The position numbers and the translations under genes were made by a program. The notes beneath the pieces were generated by a model, which searched no databases, was not told the origin of the DNA, and was given only the letters and a program-made list of their open reading frames with translations. Below are positions 1 to 19,854 of a stretch of DNA of 42,182 nucleotides, piece by piece; positions within the stretch are counted from its first letter, which is position 1; each line of letters begins with the position of its first letter. The stretch comes from Actinomortierella ambigua (Eukaryota > Mortierellomycota > Mortierellomycetes > Mortierellales > Mortierellaceae). The stretch spans positions 1 to 42,182 of the forward strand of contig JAAAJB010000304.1 of assembly GCA_016098155.1 (NCBI GenBank), read 5' to 3'.

Positions 1-91
1 AGTCTGCTTCTGTGGGTCGTCTCCTTGCGTCTTTGAGTTTGGCTTGGGTGAGCGCATTTTTTTTTCTTTTTTTTAAGGGCTTCAAGAGAGG

Positions 92-375
92 GTTTCATTG
101 TTCGGCGCGCACCTGTCCACGATCTGCGAGACGCGGCCACCCGTTGCAAAAATAGAGAGAAAAAAGACCATCTGAATATAATATCAAAGGGAGGATGGCG
201 ATCCAGAAACGACATGCGCTAGTATACAAAGTACAGGAGGGGGGGTTTTTCCTAGAGTCCTCCAAGGAGGTTTTCATCGTCGGCGCGCACGCGTCCACAC
301 AAAAATAGAGGCTATCTGGGTACAATAGCAAAAGGAGGAACGTAATGAACTAGCACACAAAGCAGATAGGGATTC
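92..375. repeat. Diverged direct duplication, two units
   Basis: Two similar stretches lie about 178 nt apart. The first begins near 92 and the second near 270; both carry a CGGCGCGCAC core followed by GTCCAC, then AAAAATAGAG, then an ATCTG...AAAGGGAGGA or AAAAGGAGGA block, then CTAG...ACAAAG. The second unit lacks an internal part of the first. A third weak match to the CGCGGCCACCCGTT segment of unit one (125-140) lies near 624-640. No coding potential is visible. It looks like an old segmental or transposon-derived duplication; the origin is not known. Confidence 0.5.
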
Positions 376-972
376 AAGATAATCTACGCAATGCGAGGGC
401 AATGATCCGGAAGTGCAGCAGATCCAGAGGCTGGAAACATTGGACGTCTAAGGCCAGAAAAGTTCGGGGTGGAGGCAGTTCTACCCTTTCGGGTGGGGGA
501 GGGTCATCATCGATCCTGTCATTCGCTCCGATTTCTAGCGGTTCTTGTTTCTCTCGTACGGTTCTTCAGGCTCCGTAGGCGACAAACCAGGAGGGAGTGT
601 CACGCCAGTGACTCTAACAAACGAGGCGCGACCACCCGTTCAAGAAAAAAAAAATGGAAATGCGGCGTAAAAAGGTTAAGAGCTATGTATGACCTAGGAT
701 GGTGTGGCAGTTTTGCCTGTGATCGCAGTTAGGCTTTTTAGAGTATAGACGTTCTCATGCCTATTCATGTTTGTAGTCTTCGATTCACTTTGTAGTCGGT
801 CACAGGAACGAAAGGGGCTCAGACAACCCATAAACGATTTATCGAGTGTACAAAGCGGATGGAGAGAAGGCGGTGCCTGGCAGCCTACAGTTGGAGCAAA
901 GGTCCACTGCCACAGTTTTTGATACGCCTACAAATGCCGCCGACAAAAGAAACATAGAAACGTAATTAGGTG

Positions 973-1022
973 GCAACCCGGTTGCTAAATAGTGGCAGAA
1001 CCTTGGGTGGCAACCTAGGTTG
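973..1022. repeat. Pair of short palindromes
   Basis: Two related palindromic sites sit about 26 nt apart: GCAACCCGGTTGC at 973-985 and CAACCTAGGTTG at 1011-1022. Both are preceded by GGTGG (970-973 and 1006-1010), so the arrangement is a direct repeat of a palindrome. This could be a protein-binding site or part of a repeat element; no nearby gene explains it. Confidence 0.35.
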
Positions 1023-2286
1023 TCAAATATATATTTCCCGCAGATCACCGTCAACCGTGTAAAGGATAGCATATATTCGACCAAGAGGAACAATTGCCCA
1101 ACTCCTAACCATCCTTCTCTCCTGAATAGCCAATACGGACCAACCAATACCTTTCTTCTAATAGTCCTTGAGGAAACCGAGTCTCTGAAGAGGTCTATTT
1201 AACGGCTGCCGCCGATTGTATAAAAGGTGTATAATCCCAGCCCGTTCCTGCTGCCGCAGAGACTCGAGGGCTAGAAGAAAGGCATTGGTCGTATTTGATA
1301 TACGGGCTGAACTAACTCTAACCTGGCCAACAACAATGAAGATCAACATGGCCTGAGTGGCCTCCTTTGACTGACACCCTAACTATCCCAATATGCGAAC
1401 GACAGACGGCGTTCATCCCCCCCTCCCTCCCTAAGACCAGTCATACCCAGCTGGATCCTGGTACCTCTAACCGCCACACGTTGTCCGTGACCACAGAAGT
1501 GGTTCCTCCCCCCTTTGGGTGGCATGTAGCCTGTCGCTCATGGCTTGACACTCACTCCTCCTCTTTAAGCTGTTCGCCCGACGCCACAACCCGAATTGCT
1601 AACTACGGACGACCATGATAGGGAGCGTCTAAGATAGATTGGACTTTACGTGCAATACCCTTGCTTTAAGATGTTAAGTTGGTTCCGTAGGTCAAGTTTC
1701 TGATGTCCCAAGAGGTGGCTATCAATCGGCGGATATTGTTTCTTGCCTGGTGGTTCCAAGACATTGCTGCGGAGGAACAGACTACAGCTTTTATGCCCCA
1801 ATCCTTCGCCATTGCCCCCTTACCCTTTAGCATCTGTAGATCCCAAACAGGTAGAGCCCCGAAATGGGTAGTTTCCTGTTTCAGTCTTTTGCCTGCTCAG
1901 ACGTATCATCAATCACGGCGTTTTATGTGCCGGCGCGAGAATTCTTCGGCACTTCTTCATCTCGGCAAGCCTTCCAACACCATCTCATTCACCAAGACCG
2001 TGGAGCCTTAATGCTATCTAGTCATTTATAGCGGTTGGGATTTTTGGGGTACGATCTGATTTCATTAGAATTACGCAAAGAAGCAAACAAAAAGAAAAGA
2101 AAAAAAGAATAAACTCACAGGAACCATGCCAAATACAGAACAAAAGAGAAAAGAAAAGAAAAAAAAAGTGAAAAAAAGAACACAACAAGACGTGTGTTAA
2201 CCCATCTGTGCTTGGAAAGCGCAAAAGAAGAGAAGGGTGAGTAACAGCCCTCCCCCTTCCCTTCCCCCTCGCCCCAAACGGATAAC

Positions 2287-10896
<8,610 letters not shown>

Positions 10897-11510
10897 GGCT
10901 CGTTATCTTGGTAGGGAGAACCGAGAAGGGGTGTGGCAGTTTTGCACTGCTTGGTGGCGGGTAAAGGCCAGCGAGTCGGAGAGGGGAGAAAGAGAAGGCA
11001 GGCTAGAGATGGCAGCGACGGTGGGATTGTCTTTGATTAGTCACACAATGCGATTCATGCTGATGAACAGAAAATGGAATCCCTGGAAATGAGCGATCAG
11101 CTCGAAAGGAAAGAGATTAACAGAAGGGGGAGGAGACGCAGAGAGGAAGACGGGGGGAGTGGAATGGATGAGATTACTAGGGGCAATGAGAGAGCCTTGT
11201 GATTGGACGGCGGAGGAGGAAAAGAGAGACAAAGAGAGAGAGACAGAGAGAGAGAAGAGGGGGGAGGGGGAGAGTGAGAGCAGTGAGGATGAGAGGATGG
11301 GATGGATGGGGGGGAGGGAAGGATGCAGGTGGAGCAAAGTAGGGTGCCGAGGCGATGGTGATTTGGGGACACACAAACAGAAAACTGTAACCGCCTCTTT
11401 TTTTTTTTTTCAGGTACAGACTTTAGTTGAAAGAGTGAAGAGAAGAGAGAAGAGAGAGAGAGAGAGAGAGAGTGAAAGAAACGCTCAGGCTGGACTGAAC
11501 TGACAAGACT

Positions 11511-11549
<39 letters not shown>

Positions 11550-13092
11550 TGGCTCCATCATAAACCGAATGCATAGCACACACACAATCAGACACACACA
11601 CACACATACAGAATTAGGGCACTAATCAAACAGACACTCTCTTTCTTTCCTCTCACACTCATTCTTCTCTCGCTCTCTCTCTTTCTCTGTCACTCACTCT
11701 CTCACTCACTCTCTCTTTCTCTCTCTCTCTTTCACCTCTCTCTCACCTCTCTCTCTCTCTCCCCTCCTTCTCACTCCCTCTCTCTATTTCTTCTCTTCGC
11801 CTTCATCGCACTCCTCTCTGCATCCTCCACCTCCTCCTCCCACAACCTCACTTGCACTTCACTCCCCACTCTCTTGGTTTTCCACGTCATCGTCTCTTAT
11901 GGATCATTGAAATTACCTGTTTCTGTGTGGACAGATGAAACGATGGATTGATGAGGCCTTTGTTCGACAGCAGCCAGAAAAAAAAAAAGAGCGGTGCCCC
12001 AAGTCACCCCTCTGTGTGTTCAAAACTTGGCTCGTAGCGAGGGAGGAAGGGGAGAGGGAGCAGGCGTGTGTGTTTACCACCGAGGCAGGAGAAAGAGAAT
12101 TAACAATCGGCAATAATCATCCGACGCTGCTATGGAGAGGTTAATGGGGGGCAAAAGGTCTCTTGAAGTGAGAAAATTTCCGCGTCCAAACACAGCTGGA
12201 AATGACCGCAAGACTTGCGATTTTACGAGGTTGCCCAACGACGAAAATTCTGAGGTGGAGAGGAGGGGGGGCACTCAGCACCCCACCAACCAAACCAGCC
12301 AACCAAAGCAAGCTGGCCAACGAGCCAAACAACCAGCCAACAATAATAGAGCACAGTACCAAGTCGTACTACACAGGTGGGGAGAACCACGAAAAAAAAG
12401 GGCATGCTCCGCCCAACTACCCACCTGTTGTCGTAACATACGTAGTGATGCAATAAATAGCCACTTTATTCTGAAATGGGGCCCTCTCTTGTCTAAATCT
12501 ACTCTGCGTTCGTGTTCGTACTCCAGCAGGAGTGTTGGGGAGGCCAAGAAAGCTGCAAGGCTGTCGCCGAGAGGACGACCTGGTTCGTGCACCAGCTATT
12601 GAGCATAGCTGGACACGTCTCAGGTATCACAAACTGATAAGCTGATGCCTCAAAGTTCCTGCAAGAAGAGAAAAGAACATTGAAATCAAGAGAGAGCACT
12701 GCTGACACAAGACAAGAACAAAGAACAAGAAGGTTAGGGGGGCGGGAGAGAGAGAGAGAGATAGACGAGGGAGAGCAAGCATGAGAAAAAGGAGGCAGAC
12801 TCGTAAGCAGGTACACTGTGTACACAGTGCACGCCCAGAGACTGGGAGTGTGTTCTGGCACAAACGAGCAAAAGATGGAGAGAGAGAGAGTCGTCATGGT
12901 GGCTTAGTCAGAGTCGAACTTGCTCGAACGCCCCAGACGATTGACTCTGCAACACAAGGAATAAAAACCGTGGGCTTTTCCCACCAAAGGTCTCTTTTCG
13001 TTTTTTTTTTTCCACAACTCCCTCTTCAACACTCCACTCGTCACCCCTTTTTATCACCCTCTCTTGTACATATATCCGTCAATAATAACATC
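10897..13092. other. Divergent intergenic region, microsatellite-rich
   Basis: This 2.2-kb spacer separates the start of the CHD gene (minus) from Hsp70 (plus), so it should carry both promoters. It contains GA/GAGA tracts (about 11217-11290 and 11440-11472), a GACA array (11511-11549), CA repeats near 11575-11607, a long CT-rich stretch (11636-11815) and CCAA/AACCAGCC repeats near 12284-12345. An AATAAAAA stretch at 12960-12967 is a possible TATA element for Hsp70. I could not make a convincing heat-shock element. Open frames here are low-complexity products of the repeats. Confidence 0.6.
11511..11549. repeat. (GACA)n microsatellite
   Basis: About ten uninterrupted GACA units, within a larger purine-rich (plus strand) simple-sequence region upstream of the CHD gene. 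It lies in the presumed promoter or 5' UTR and has no coding role. Confidence 0.9.
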
Positions 13093-14849
13093 ATGTCCAG
13101 CGAAGGAAAGGTTCGTGTCTATTCTACAACTCTTCTTCGGCCTTTTGTCTACCCTTCTTTTCTCAGCTTCTCTCTATCTCTGTCTCTTTCTCCCGTGTGT
13201 TTGATCTCCCAGTGGACTTTTGAAGGAGAATCTGGTCCTTTTGTTTGTTCTTCCAAAGAGCACGTAGCCGATCCAGAGATCTTTCTGCCCACTCCACCCT
13301 CCCCACCCCCCAGTTTGCTTGTTCGCTGATCCAGGAGGTGTTGCCCAACCGACTTTGAAGTATCAGAGGACAAGTGCTTATCCACCCTATCGAAGAAGAA
13401 GCCCGAAAAAAAAACGATACTTGGATCCAACAAGCAGTAGACATGCAACAATAGCATTATCGCCAGCACTTTCTTTCCGGATCGATGTGGATGCAGCCCC
13501 AAATGGGACCCGCGTCAAGGACGGGCGCGCGAGAAAGGCGTACCCGCCCACCACCAACAAAAAAAAAGGCGCACCAGTCAGATTCGCCTGAAACAAACTT
13601 TGACTCTGTCTGGCAAAATTTTTGTTCTTTTGTCTTCTTTTTCCTTCTGACTGATGAGATCACCTCGCCATCGACCATCACGTGATCAATTGCAGTGTTG
13701 CCATTCTCCCCCCTTCGACCCCCCAGCCTCCTCATAACCGTCCCCCCCCTTCCCGCACTCACACACACCAGATGACGTGCGTGAAAGAAAAACTGATCAG
13801 CTCATTCGTGCTAACCTTGATGACTCTGTCTCCGTTTCTTTCTTATCTAGGCCGTCGGTATCGATTTGGGTACCACCTACTCTTGCGTTGCCGTCTGGCA
13901 GAACGACCGTGTCGAGATTATCGCCAACGACCAGGGTAACCGCACCACCCCCTCCTATGTCGCTTTCACCGACTCTGAGCGTCTGATTGGTGATGCCGCC
14001 AAGAACCAGGTCGCCATGAACCCCATCAACACCGTCTTCGATGCCAAGCGTCTGATCGGTCGTCGTTTCGCTGATGCCGAGGTCCAGTCCGACATGAAGC
14101 ACTGGCCCTTCAAGGTCGTCGACAAGGGCACCAAGCCCTTCATCCAGGTCGAGTACAAGGGCGAGACCAAGGAGTTCACCCCCGAGGAGATCTCCTCCAT
14201 GGTCCTGCTCAAGATGCGTGAGACCGCCGAGTCCTACCTCGGTACCGCCGTCAAGAACGCCGTCGTCACTGTCCCTGCCTACTTCAACGACTCGCAGCGT
14301 CAGGCCACCAAGGATGCCGGTGTCATCGCTGGTCTCAACATCCTCCGTATCATTAACGAGCCCACCGCTGCCGCCATTGCCTACGGTTTGGACAAGAAGA
14401 ACGTTGCTGGTGAGAAGAACGTTCTCATCTTCGATCTTGGTGGTGGTACCTTCGATGTCTCGCTCCTGACCATTGAGGAGGGTATTTTCGAGGTCAAGGC
14501 CACCGCTGGTGACACCCACTTGGGTGGTGAGGATTTCGACAACCGCCTGGTCAACCACTTCGTCCAGGAGTTCAAGCGCAAGAACAAGAAGGATCTGTCC
14601 GTCAACCCCCGTGCTCTGCGTCGCCTTCGCACGGCCTGCGAGCGTGCCAAGCGCTCCCTGTCCTCGTCGGCCCAGACCTCGATCGAGATTGACTCGCTCT
14701 TCGAGGGTATCGATTTCTACACCACCCTGACCCGTGCTCGTTTCGAGGAGCTCAACCAGGATCTCTTCCGCAACACCATGGAGCCCGTCGAGAAGGTCCT
14801 CCGTGACTCCAAGATCGACAAGGGTTCCGTCGACGAGATTGTCCTGGTC

Positions 14850-14890
<41 letters not shown>

Positions 14891-15782
14891 GGACTTCTTC
14901 AACGGCAAGGAGCCCAACAAGTCCATCAACCCCGATGAGGCTGTTGCCTACGGTGCTGCCGTCCAGGCTGCCATCTTGACCGGTGACACCTCCGAGAAGA
15001 CCCAGGATCTGCTCCTGCTCGATGTCGCTCCTCTGTCGCTCGGTATCGAGACTGCTGGTGGTGTCATGACTGCCCTGATTAAGCGCAACACCACCGTCCC
15101 CACCAAGAAGTCTGAGATCTTCTCGACCTACGCTGATAACCAGCCCGGTGTCTTGATCCAGGTTTACGAGGGTGAGCGTGCCCGCACCAAGGACAACAAC
15201 CTGCTCGGCAAGTTCGAGCTGACTGGTATCCCCCCTGCTCCCCGCGGTGTTCCCCAGATCGAGGTTTGCTTCGATGTCGATGCTAACGGTATCTTGAACG
15301 TCTCTGCTGTCGAGAAGTCGACTGGCCGTGCCAACAAGATCACCATCACCAACGACAAGGGTCGTCTGTCGAAGGAGGATATCGAGCGCATGGTCTCCGA
15401 GGCCGAGAAGTACAAGGCTGAGGATGAGGCTGCCACTGCCCGCATCCAGGCCAAGAACGGTCTCGAGTCGTTCGCCTTCAACATCAAGAACTCGCTGAGC
15501 GACGAGAAGGTCGGCGGCAAGCTCGATGCCGCTGACAAGAAGAAGCTGGAGGATGCCTGCGGCGAGGTCATCTCGTGGCTCGATGCCAACCAGGAGGCTG
15601 CCAAGGAGGAGTACGAGGACAAGCAGAAGCACCTCGAGCAGATCTCCAACCCCATCATGATGAAGCTGTACGGCAGCGAGGGTGGTATGCCCGGTGCCGG
15701 TGGCATGCCCGGTGCCGGTGCTGCTCCCGGTGGCTTCCCCTCCGAGGGCGCCTCTGAGCCCACCATCGAGGAGGTCGATTAA
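13093..15782 (+). CDS. HSP70: Cytosolic Hsp70 chaperone (SSA type)
   Basis: ATP-dependent chaperone of cytosol and nucleus. Two exons: 13093-13110 (MSSEGK) and 13851-15782, giving 649 aa. The 740-nt intron (donor GTTCGT, acceptor ATCTAG, CTAAC branch site near 13811) is unusually long for this window. The three family signatures are present: GIDLGTTYS near residue 9, [14 protein letters not shown] near 200 and [14 protein letters not shown] near 336. The C-terminus has GGMPGAG repeats and ends in EEVD, the binding site for TPR co-chaperones, which places it in the cytosol rather than the ER or mitochondria. Codon use is strongly biased to C-ending codons, typical of high expression. The minus strand of exon 2 is open for 700 codons, a known artefact of Hsp70 genes. 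Confidence 0.97.
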
Positions 15783-15984
15783 ACTAGTCGCACCCCACCT
15801 CTTTTTCTTTCCTTTCTTGTCTTTTCTTGCATAACTTCTTTTGTCTCCCCACTTTGTTAGAAAAAAAAAATATGCCGTAGCATTAAATCGCATACTCAAA
15901 AAAACGTGAATGTGTGTCTTTGTCTTGAAAGTTTGGCGGGGTGGATTTTTGTTGTTTATTTTTACATTGACATAACAAAAAGAC

Positions 15985-16749
15985 TTATTCGCCCTTCGCC
16001 TTCTTGGAAGCCTGACTTCCGCTCACATCAACGGCCGACTCGCTCTGGCGCTTGACATTGCTAGCCAAAAGGTCATCCTTGGGCAGTTCCAGACAAGCAC
16101 CGTCGACCTCACCCGGATCGGCCTCCATGAGTAGATCGACCTCGTCCTTGTTCTTGGCATCTTCTTGGTTCTCATCATCTTCGCCAAAGGCCTTCTTTGA
16201 CGCCACCTGCTGATCCACATCCATCGACGACGACAGGTCTTCTTCTGCTGGCGGCTCTGATACAGATGACGATGATGGTGCTGCTGTTGCTGCTGCTGTT
16301 GCTGCTGCTGTTGCTGCTGCTGTTGCCGTTGTTATGGATGTATTAGTTGTTGTCATGGGTGAGTCTGTGATGGTATCCTTGTCGTTCTTGTTCTTGTTGT
16401 TTTGCTTCTTGCCCTCCTTCTTTCCTTGCTGCTGTTGGGTCTGTCCAACAACCTTGGTGCGGACCTTCTTCTTCTCGCCAGGCTCCTCCGCCGACAAGAC
16501 CCCAGTCGCGACCAGGCGTTCTGTCAGCCCAGTGTTGATGGTGGCCTGCATGGTCTTGAGGGCATTGCTGAGGGCGTCGAGATGCTTTCTCGAAGCTTCG
16601 GCTGATGAACCAGTGGCGTCAAAGTCAAACCCGTCCTGGAATGTCAGGGTAGTATTGGATTCCGAGGTGGTGATGACATCCTTGGATGCATCAGCGACTG
16701 TTGCTGATTCAGTGACGCTGTATGTCGCGCGAATCGTTGCCTTTTCCAT
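15985..16749 (-). CDS. GON7: Probable EKC/KEOPS complex subunit GON7
   Basis: Single-exon protein of 254 aa. The first 85 residues resemble fungal Gon7: a short N-terminal strand (ATIRATY) and then a helix near residues 55-80 (HLDALSNALKTMQATINTGL) like the L..LR..L..LQ..IN..LT helix of yeast Gon7. KEOPS makes the t6A modification on tRNAs, and Gon7 is a small, partly disordered accessory subunit. What is odd is size: yeast Gon7 is about 120 aa, whereas here the helix is followed by about 170 disordered residues with Lys/Asn-rich, Ala-Thr repeat (about 140-157), acidic and lysine-ended (SKKAKGE) parts. It is convergent with Hsp70, about 200 nt between stops. The assignment rests on a short motif recalled from the family; it could be an unrelated disordered nuclear protein. 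Confidence 0.5.
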   Translation of the reverse strand: MEKATIRATYSVTESATVADASKDVITTSESNTTLTFQDGFDFDATGSSAEASRKHLDALSNALKTMQATINTGLTERLVATGVLSAEEPGEKKKVRTKVVGQTQQQQGKKEGKKQNNKNKNDKDTITDSPMTTTNTSITTATAAATAAATAAATAAPSSSSVSEPPAEEDLSSSMDVDQQVASKKAFGEDDENQEDAKNKDEVDLLMEADPGEVDGACLELPKDDLLASNVKRQSESAVDVSGSQASKKAKGE

Positions 16750-19700
16750 GTTCTTGCGAAGAAAGTGAAGGAAAGCGTGTGCGCGCGTGTGTGTTTATCC
16801 CGCTGGGAGTAGGGTGGGCTTGCAACCCTGGGGCGAAGAAGCAGTCACTCAGTCGGAATCAGCAGAAGTCGCGAGAGATTGAGAGAGAGAGCCTTGGTAG
16901 GCAACCAAAGCAAGCTGTCAACGCCTGGATAAGTAAAACAGTGTTATGGACACTGTGAGATGGAATATGTTCCACACATGCACTGTTTTTTTCCCACCGC
17001 TTCAGGAGACCCGCGACTAAGGGAGGAGTTCTCACAATTCATCAAGTGCAAGACAAACACTTTGCGCGCGATCATATGGAAAGGGGTGGGGAGAATGGCG
17101 GCTATGTAAGAAGGTGGAGACAGGAATAAAGAAGACCGCCTCATTGCATACATACCATTCAGGTATGACCGACACTTGGAGTACTTCCCCCCCCCTAACC
17201 CCTTTTCTCTTTCATGGGCATATGGATAAACTTTCATAGCAAAAAATATATACACTGGTGAGGGTGTTGGTGCAAAGCACGATAGTCAATCGCGATCTCA
17301 TGATGTACACTAGCACTTTGTTAGTAGACTTGGTTCAAAGATTCGCGATAGTTCTCGAAGCCTCCATTCATGTGAAGAATACGTATGACGACAAACTAGT
17401 CCAACGCATGTCACACTTATTGATTCGTTTAGCAGGAGGGGCAAGGGCCGCGTGTAAATACGGTATCTCATTGCAGCCACCGAACCCAATCTCATGGAAA
17501 TGAGCGAAGAACAGTTGGTGGTTCTCATACGTGTACTCCAAGCCAAGAAACTTTGTGGCCTCTGACTAGTATAGGAGTCACAGGTATGAATGGAAACGGA
17601 AGAACATCGTACAAAGAAAAAAAAAAAAAAGATGGTTTCCATTTCTCGACCAGGTATCTTTTTGCATAGCCTTCCGATATGTGTTGAAAGTAGTCAAGCT
17701 CTTCCATGGAGGGGTTAGTTTAATACCGCCAACTGTCGCGGCCTTTTACTTCATTGGTAGAAACAGGCACCAGGGAAAGGAATTGAAGCATTGGTCTTCA
17801 AGACCAATTTGTTCGTCTGTCTTGTCACCGGAGTTGATCGGGTGCCTACTATATCAGCTTGAATGGGACCTTTTTGATGCTAGTGAAAGCACGAAATGTC
17901 TAAGCCGATCCCGCACACTAGCCCACCAGCTTCATGTATCATTCCTACCGAATGTAGAAGAAAGTCTCATGAAATGTCGACATTACTATGGATCCGTCAA
18001 TCGAACGCTTTTTGCACACACGTTTGAGTCGTCCATGATCGCGGTTATTCAGCTCGAGTGAATGACTTGTCGTGCGTGATTGGATTAAAAGTGCGTCGAG
18101 AAAGGTCAAATATTGGGGGAATCACCCAATATCAGCTCAGATTGGGTAAGGGGAGGATAGTTATCCTGGTAAACCTCCACCTCGGTTGCGGCAAATCTTG
18201 AAGAGCATGGTGTAATACGAACATGGGGCGCATTTCTTTTGGGATCCTGACGGGTTATTTTTTCTAGGAAAGCTGAGGCAGGATAAAGGCGAGACGCACC
18301 CCAGGTGCACGACTGCAATACAACTCTGCGAACATCATGTCCTCTCTCTCTCGTCTTCGTCTTCGTCTCTTTCTCTTCTTCTTCTTTTTTTTTTTTTTTT
18401 TCTTTCTAAGCTGAGAAGTGCATCACTCAGGAAAACAAAAAGAAGGCGGCTCAGGTGGGTCGCGGGACCAATGGCTTTGGGCAGGCGCCATCCATCGACA
18501 ACTGTCCATAACTCTGGTGTGAGTAGCACAATATCAATATACATTCGTGAGTTTCGAGGACACGTGCTCGTACATGATACTGGTGGAGCTTTCATTGGTA
18601 GAAGCTGAGTGGATGGCCTTTTATCCACTGTGGGAAGCTTTACTGAGCTTCAAAGAGCACGACAAAAGGTTTGTGGATCACAAGAAATTCTGGATTTGGA
18701 CAGTCCGAGAAAAAAATGTGGGGTAGACCCGGACCCCACTTTGCTCGTAATTCCGATCAAGTGCCCAATGGCCGGGACGGAAGGGGGCACGATAATGAAC
18801 GGAGCAGACGATCAAACTCTCCGTTTTCCTCCTGTCCCCTCGTTTCCGATCCCACTGTACCGATTTCTCCTGCATGCCTCTCCACTGGGTGTGGAGGCGA
18901 TCGGAGGGGAGGATTTTTCCCTGTGTGCCCCACATTGCTTGCCAGCATTGGGAAGGCTGTATGTGCCCCCGCGCTTCAAGACTCACCTCCCGCTTCCTTG
19001 GGATCGGCATCTCTCTCCCCCTCTCTCTCTCTGTGTGTGTGTATGTCTCATCCTCATCAAGTGCTTGGGTCTGCGAATCAACCGGTTATCGTGACGTTCT
19101 CGTGGATGAAAAGCTCCCAGTCCCCATCCTCTTCTTCCCCTGGTAACCCATTCAACCTCCGCCCATGCATGTTAATACAGGGCCACCGTCATTAGCATTT
19201 GATCCCACAGTGAACCCAAAGGTCCAATAGAGTGCTCGGTAGCTAATAGAGTAAGCTTGGGAAAGACAACGATGAGATCAGGCTGTTTTGTTTCCCCGCA
19301 TTTTCTTCTTCACTCTGTGGCTATGAAGGAGGTGGTCCTTGAGACTAACTCACAGAAACCCACACTCAAGTTCGACAAAGGTTTTAGTTGCTTCTCTTCC
19401 TACACGCTGACCACGATTGTTGTTTACGAGTCTGTTGTGTACGAAAAAGGGCGGGATTGTCCTACATTGCGGCAAAGGTTTGGCAATGTAATATCAGTGG
19501 GGCAAATCGTGCGCCATGGCTATCTGGACTGGAGCAGGGTACCTTGAACGCTCTGTGGGAGGGTGATGGTGGTAGTAGGGAAGTACCTGCACGTTCGGAC
19601 GGGCAAAGAGGTGCACATCGAAGAAGCAACCCCGCATTTCTCTGTCCCCAGTTTTTTTCCCTCGTCATTTACAAACCGCCTCATGGAGAAGTCTGTCGAC

Positions 19701-19854
19701 AGGCGACCGACTGGCTACTATAAAATGAAGGTGGATCCGCCTTCTTGGCAACTGATATCCTCAGATCTCAACCTCAGTGCGAGCTATTTCACCCTTCTCT
19801 CTCAACTCCACCGTCTTCTTCCACTCTCCTCTCTCTCTACACATATAAACAAAC
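16750..19854. other. Long intergenic region with no gene found
   Basis: About 3.1 kb between the GON7-like gene (minus) and uricase (plus), so both promoters should be at its ends. Open frames reach only about 175 codons; they are unrelated in different frames and give no domain. Features seen: a small inverted repeat ATATTGGG...CCCAATAT near 18110-18133, a CT/T-rich tract at 18345-18400, and a CT/GT microsatellite near 19015-19050. The last 150 nt hold the TATA box and a pyrimidine-rich leader of uricase. Confidence 0.5.
19719..19725 (+). promoter_or_regulatory. TATA box of the uricase gene
   Basis: TATAAAA lies 130 nt upstream of the uricase start codon and is followed by a CT-rich leader ending ACATATAAACAAACATG, a normal fungal initiation context. 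The position fits a TATA element with a start site some tens of bases downstream. Confidence 0.6.

Larger units (their letters stand above)
1..2286. other. Gene-free left flank
   Basis: I found no convincing gene. The open frames here are short (about 100 codons or fewer), lack recognisable domains and do not join through splice sites into a conserved protein. The stretch holds a diverged direct duplication (92-375), two small palindromes near 973-1022 and an A-rich tract at 2080-2180 that is probably 3' flank or 3' UTR of the CHD gene, which ends at 2287 on the minus strand. Confidence 0.6.

Noticed and set aside
839..1147. A 102-codon minus-strand frame with hydrophobic parts
   Set aside because: No family resemblance, it crosses the palindromes, and no upstream or downstream exon joins in frame.
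11097..11603. Minus-strand frame rich in Ser, Leu and Pro
   Set aside because: It is a translation of GA, GACA and CT microsatellites; no coding signature apart from repeats.
12895..12965. GAA-containing stretch upstream of Hsp70 as a heat-shock element
   Set aside because: Only two GAA units at irregular spacing were visible; not enough for a canonical nGAAnnTTCn array.
13797..15899. A 700-codon open frame on the minus strand across Hsp70
   Set aside because: It is the antisense shadow of the Hsp70 coding exon, caused by strong codon bias. Such antisense frames in Hsp70 genes are well known and were once mis-described as NAD-dependent glutamate dehydrogenase-like. Its composition is Leu/Gly/Asp repetitive and no independent gene signal supports it.
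17681..18061. A 126-codon plus-strand frame in the GON7-uricase spacer
   Set aside because: No domain, no codon bias like neighbouring genes, no splice partners that extend it.
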